Positions 60,201 to 64,000 of a stretch of 64,000 nt of DNA are shown here, one piece after another. Source of the DNA: Lanius collurio (lineage: Eukaryota > Chordata > Aves > Passeriformes > Laniidae); assembly GCA_020086605.1 (NCBI GenBank), contig JACBWW010000028.1:7721822-7785821 (forward strand), written 5' to 3'. Positions within the stretch are counted from its first letter, which is position 1, and every line of letters starts with the position of its first letter. The notes below the pieces were generated by a model that saw only the letters and a program-made list of their open reading frames with translations, did no database searches and was not told where the DNA came from. The position numbers were made by a program, and so were the translations under genes.

Positions 60201-63200
60201 GTAGGTACTCTGGCTGTGATTGTCAAGCATCCCTTTGGATTGCTGATACTAAATTGTGCACTTCAATATTAGATGTACAGTGAAACTATATAGTGTTTTT
60301 AATAGTTTGAAAAGGAGGTTTGCAAAGGATAATATTTTGTTAGATGAAGAATTCTAGTCCATCACTTTTTCATGATTTACTGTAAAGGGACAGTGTGTAA
60401 TGATAACCTATACTGAATCATTCATGTTTCTCATAAGCTGAATCAGAGAAGCTTTCAGGAGAATTAATTTCTCGTTGCAGCTGTACACTTCTACATTTAT
60501 CCTCTTCTGCTGAAGACTGATCAGAGTAATAACTTTGATATGCATCCATGTGCCATTTATGCACATATATTTGAATCCAATCCAGTGGTATAGTCAAGTT
60601 ACCCATGAAATAGCAATTGTAAAAACAAAAGTCTCTGTAATGTTTCACCTTCTTAACATCATAATTCATACTTGGACTGCAGAGCTTGTTTTCCAGAAGA
60701 AATTGGTATTAATATCATACATTTGGGAAACTTCTAGTCTGTTGCAGCTTTGTAATGACTTTCAGTTTATTTTCTCTGTGATATCACAGCTTTCTTCCCA
60801 GTGTGGTAGAATTAGGATTAGGTTTTGGGACAGTGCCACTCAGCGAGGTCAGATTCTTTGCTAATTCCATCCATCTCATGTGATGTAAAATTAACTCAGG
60901 GACAAGAAAACCAGGCAATTGTTCTATGTATGGGCATTACTCTATGTAACAATGGTATAAAATATCATATCATATGAGAAGAAGAGAATTTGCCACCTTG
61001 ATTCCTATATACAGAATCACACAATATGAATGGTCTGTCCAGCTATCCAAAGAACAATTTGTAAAAATTTTGATGGAGGAACTTAACAAGCTTAACAGAT
61101 TCTCCCTGATAGAGTACATTGGAGTATCTCTCAGACACACACTGTAAGAATGTTCCCCTGAGGTCTCATGGAATGGCTTGATGGATATTGTATGGCAGAA
61201 ATTCCTGATTTAAGGCAATTCTTTCAGCCACTTTTACTGAAACACTAAGCTAGGCCCTGAATCAACAGGTATTTAATGGAATGCTGTGGGTCAAGGCTGG
61301 AACAGGCTTGCTTCTTAAAATATCACTTTAAGATCATCAAATATGTTACTTTTTTTATGATGTCAACACTGAGAGCTGCAAAAAGCTGTGTGGAATTACA
61401 TTGACATTGAGCCCCTCAAGACCTGAATCATCTTTGCAGTTTTTTTAAAGTTAATCACTAGCTCTAGCTAGGCAGTTATGACTAAGCAATCCCATTGTGA
61501 ACAGGGTATGCTTGGCTAATCTTTTGTTTCAAGTAAAAGGGGAGACAATCTTAAGATGAATGCGCTGTCTGGATGAAAGCCAACAGGAGGGAAGTCAGCA
61601 GAACTGAGCTGGCTAATGTAATTCAGGCATTGGGAGATCATGTCCAGCCATTCACTGACCACCCAGAGTAGATCCCAGACTCAAATGGAGGGAAGAACTG
61701 CTCATGTGGACTTACTTGCATGAGAAGTCAGAGATGCAACAAGGAGAAGTTTGAGTAATAACTGATAAAATAGTAATGTAAGCTGTAGCCAGTGAATGGT
61801 GATGCCTTTGTTAAAATGTATAAATAGAGTAAAATTTTGATGATCAGGGAGCCAGATTTTGTGGGTTACCACCCAACTGCTGACTTTGTACACTGTAGAA
61901 TAAAAATTAGAAATACCTCTTCTTGCAGTGTGAACTGGCACTTTGCACTGTGTAGCAAGCCTAAATTTGGGACAGCAATATGACTGAAAGGATATAACAA
62001 CCAAATAACTTACTTTGGAGTGCTAAACAATATGATTCCTTTTGGTTTTTTCCAAATGGTTCCACAGGAGTCTTCCTAAAAATGCTTTGGGTGGACAATA
62101 TTTTTGACATCATAAAATACCTTGGCCAGACAGTGCACCAAGCATTTTTCTAAAACTTAGTGACAATGATGAATCCAGGATATTTCTACAACGATAAGCC
62201 CAGGCTTTACTGTGCAAGTTTTGGATGTAAATGACTCATTTAGTGAGGCTACTGTAGAATTGTCATACAAGGAATTTTGAGAGATGTCATGAAGAAAAGC
62301 AAAAGTGCCTTGATGCTTACCTCATCCTATATATACATATTTTTTCAAACAAGGCTTTTGAGCATATTTACACACAGTGTAACTAATGCCGTGACTAGTA
62401 GCTATCTGTGTGTGTCCATGGTGCTTTACAGACGTCATGAAAAAGATTGTGGATAAAAGCTGGCCAGATTGACATGCAGTGAAATGGAGGGAGGCATTAG
62501 GAAAAAAAAGTCTCAAAATTTGTTGCAATTACTTACCTCATAACCTCTCATTAATTGTTTCACTAATTTGATATAAAAACAATGATTCAGATCTGTGAGT
62601 TGTCATCTGAGGACTAGGCACACATGCATTTTTGCCCTGCTGTCTGTTTACATACTCTGGAGATGTTCATCATAATCTCATTTTAAATATTTCTGACTGC
62701 CAAGTAAGATGGCACGCCAATTATTCCATAAACTGTGCATCTTGTAAAAATGGAGCTGCAAAAACTGCTTTATATCCAAACATTTCAAGGCTTGTGAGCA
62801 TACTAGGAACATTTGCAATGGAAATGCTGAAGTTGGGGGAGAGAGGAGAAATACTTAACTATAAGTAGTAACTTCTAACTACATAGAGGGCAGTTATTGT
62901 AGATTTTGCAAGATTAATAGTGATAAGGAAATGTTTTGACCAGCCTTCCTGTAATTCAGGGGTAACTCTTACAGTATTTCTTCCATAGTGCTTCACCTTG
63001 AACTAGAGAATATTTTACATAGGACAGTTTTTCCTCTGACTTCCTTTCCTCCAGGAAATACGTAGGCAGCCCAGAATACCTTTTGGGTTAATAGTTTTTA
63101 TACTTGGTGCCAGTATATTCTAGTGTACTATAATGTATTTCCTTCTCGAGGAGAGTATCTAGGCACCCCATAACCAATTACACATCAAATAAATTGAATT

Positions 63201-64000
63201 TATTTTGAACTTCAAGTTCTCATGAGCTCTCAAAATACCTTCAAAGGAAATTAGGTTTAACCTAGTAGAAAATACTGTCAGAAGTGCCAAGTGGTTCTAG
63301 ATGAAGTGCAATGCTCCCAGACAGATGAGTAAGTAATGCAAAGTTGGGTCCAGTTACTATTTTTTGTATGCCTTTATATTGCCCACTGTTTTCACATAAA
63401 TCCGGTCTATTTTAATCAAATTGCAAGAGGAGTATAACCAGACAAATATCTCCAATGCTGGTAGATCCTCTGTGTGTTCCCAGATGTGTTCAGTGTGACA
63501 TTGAGTTTTATGATATATTTTGTCTAAGTGATGTACAAACAAGTGATGCAAACAAGTTTCTGTTTCTAATATGTTTTTTAAAATGGACATGAAATATTTT
63601 TTATTAGGTTTACATATGTTATAAGTAGCAGCCTTGGCTTTCCAAGATAGCCTTTCTGTGTGCACATCTATCACATTTTGCTTTGTTTTTGTCTAGTCTT
63701 CAAGAACACAATAATTAGAGTGGTTCATAGTAACAGTAAATCACATAAAACCATCTTTTATTTAGTAAAAAATCTGCCTGAAAACATTTATAAAGATCTG
63801 AGATCATAAAAAAAATTCAGTATAATGAACTTGAAGGAATGGGAAACTATTAGACTGTACATTTCAGAATGTTGTTATAAGGCATTATTGCCATAATATA
63901 CCAGGGATGTGTTATCTGGTTTAAAATTTAAGTGCTGTGGGATCCTTGGGTTAAATTTTGTGACTGTGCTAGAAAAAGCCTTTGTAAATGCTCTCATATT
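57206..64000. other. Intergenic to window end, nothing recognised
   Basis: AT-rich sequence with no supported gene. All open frames are under about 110 codons, without recognised domains or splice context. A CACAGAATCACACAAT-like phrase near 61012 recalls a CR1 end but nothing CR1-like follows. By synteny with other amniotes KCNN2 would be expected further on in this direction; none of its exons was seen here. Confidence 0.6.

Noticed and set aside
61010..61060. CR1-like 3' end phrase (CACAGAATCACACAAT)
   Set aside because: The sequence after the phrase does not follow the CR1 block order seen at 13398, 17507 and 57053.
57206..64000. Searched for KCNN2 exons expected from synteny
   Set aside because: No potassium-channel pore or calmodulin-binding sequence was seen in the open frames on either strand.

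Overview
The window is vertebrate nuclear DNA, almost certainly from a bird. There are split exons with GT-AG introns, long AT-rich gene-free tracts, several CR1 LINEs ending in the typical ATTCTATG-type 3' tail, and solo endogenous-retrovirus LTRs with TG...CA ends. Species cannot be fixed from the sequence alone. There is no prokaryotic gene, CRISPR array or tRNA/rRNA gene that I can support.

Positions 1-12.5 kb hold the 3' two thirds of one gene on the + strand, TRIM36, a class C-I tripartite-motif E3 ubiquitin ligase. Eight exons are visible. They join in frame (1806 nt from position 2 to the stop, 601 residues) and encode B-box 1, B-box 2, a coiled coil, the COS box, a fibronectin type III domain and a C-terminal B30.2/SPRY domain. 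The RING-coding 5' exons lie to the left, outside the window. The 3'UTR appears short, with an AATAAA at 12496. The last intron (3.8 kb) is mostly a sense-oriented, dead CR1 LINE.

From 12.5 kb onward no protein-coding gene is recognised. Region 13.4-21.3 kb carries two antisense CR1 copies. One is close to full length and keeps recognisable remnants of the SGNH-esterase-like, endonuclease and reverse-transcriptase regions; a solo LTR is nested inside it. Further solo LTRs lie at about 24.0, 38.1 and 40.3 kb. Three of the four LTRs (17.6, 38.1, 40.3 kb) share sequence and belong to one related group; the 24 kb LTR is a different family. A single strong CpG island sits at about 27.0-27.45 kb, far from any recognised exon, and is the best candidate for an undescribed promoter. 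From 28 to 64 kb the DNA is AT-rich and mostly featureless to the eye, with one short CR1 fragment at 57.05 kb, a possible older CR1/L3-like remnant at 29.2 kb and a few simple repeats.

In other amniotes the interval downstream of TRIM36 leads toward KCNN2. By that synteny (established knowledge, not seen here) the right three quarters of the window would be the TRIM36-KCNN2 intergenic desert. No completely new biological system was found. The points most worth a second look are the orphan CpG island, the DSG-type motif in the last TRIM36 exon, the esterase-bearing CR1 with its nested LTR, and the octamer-containing LTR.
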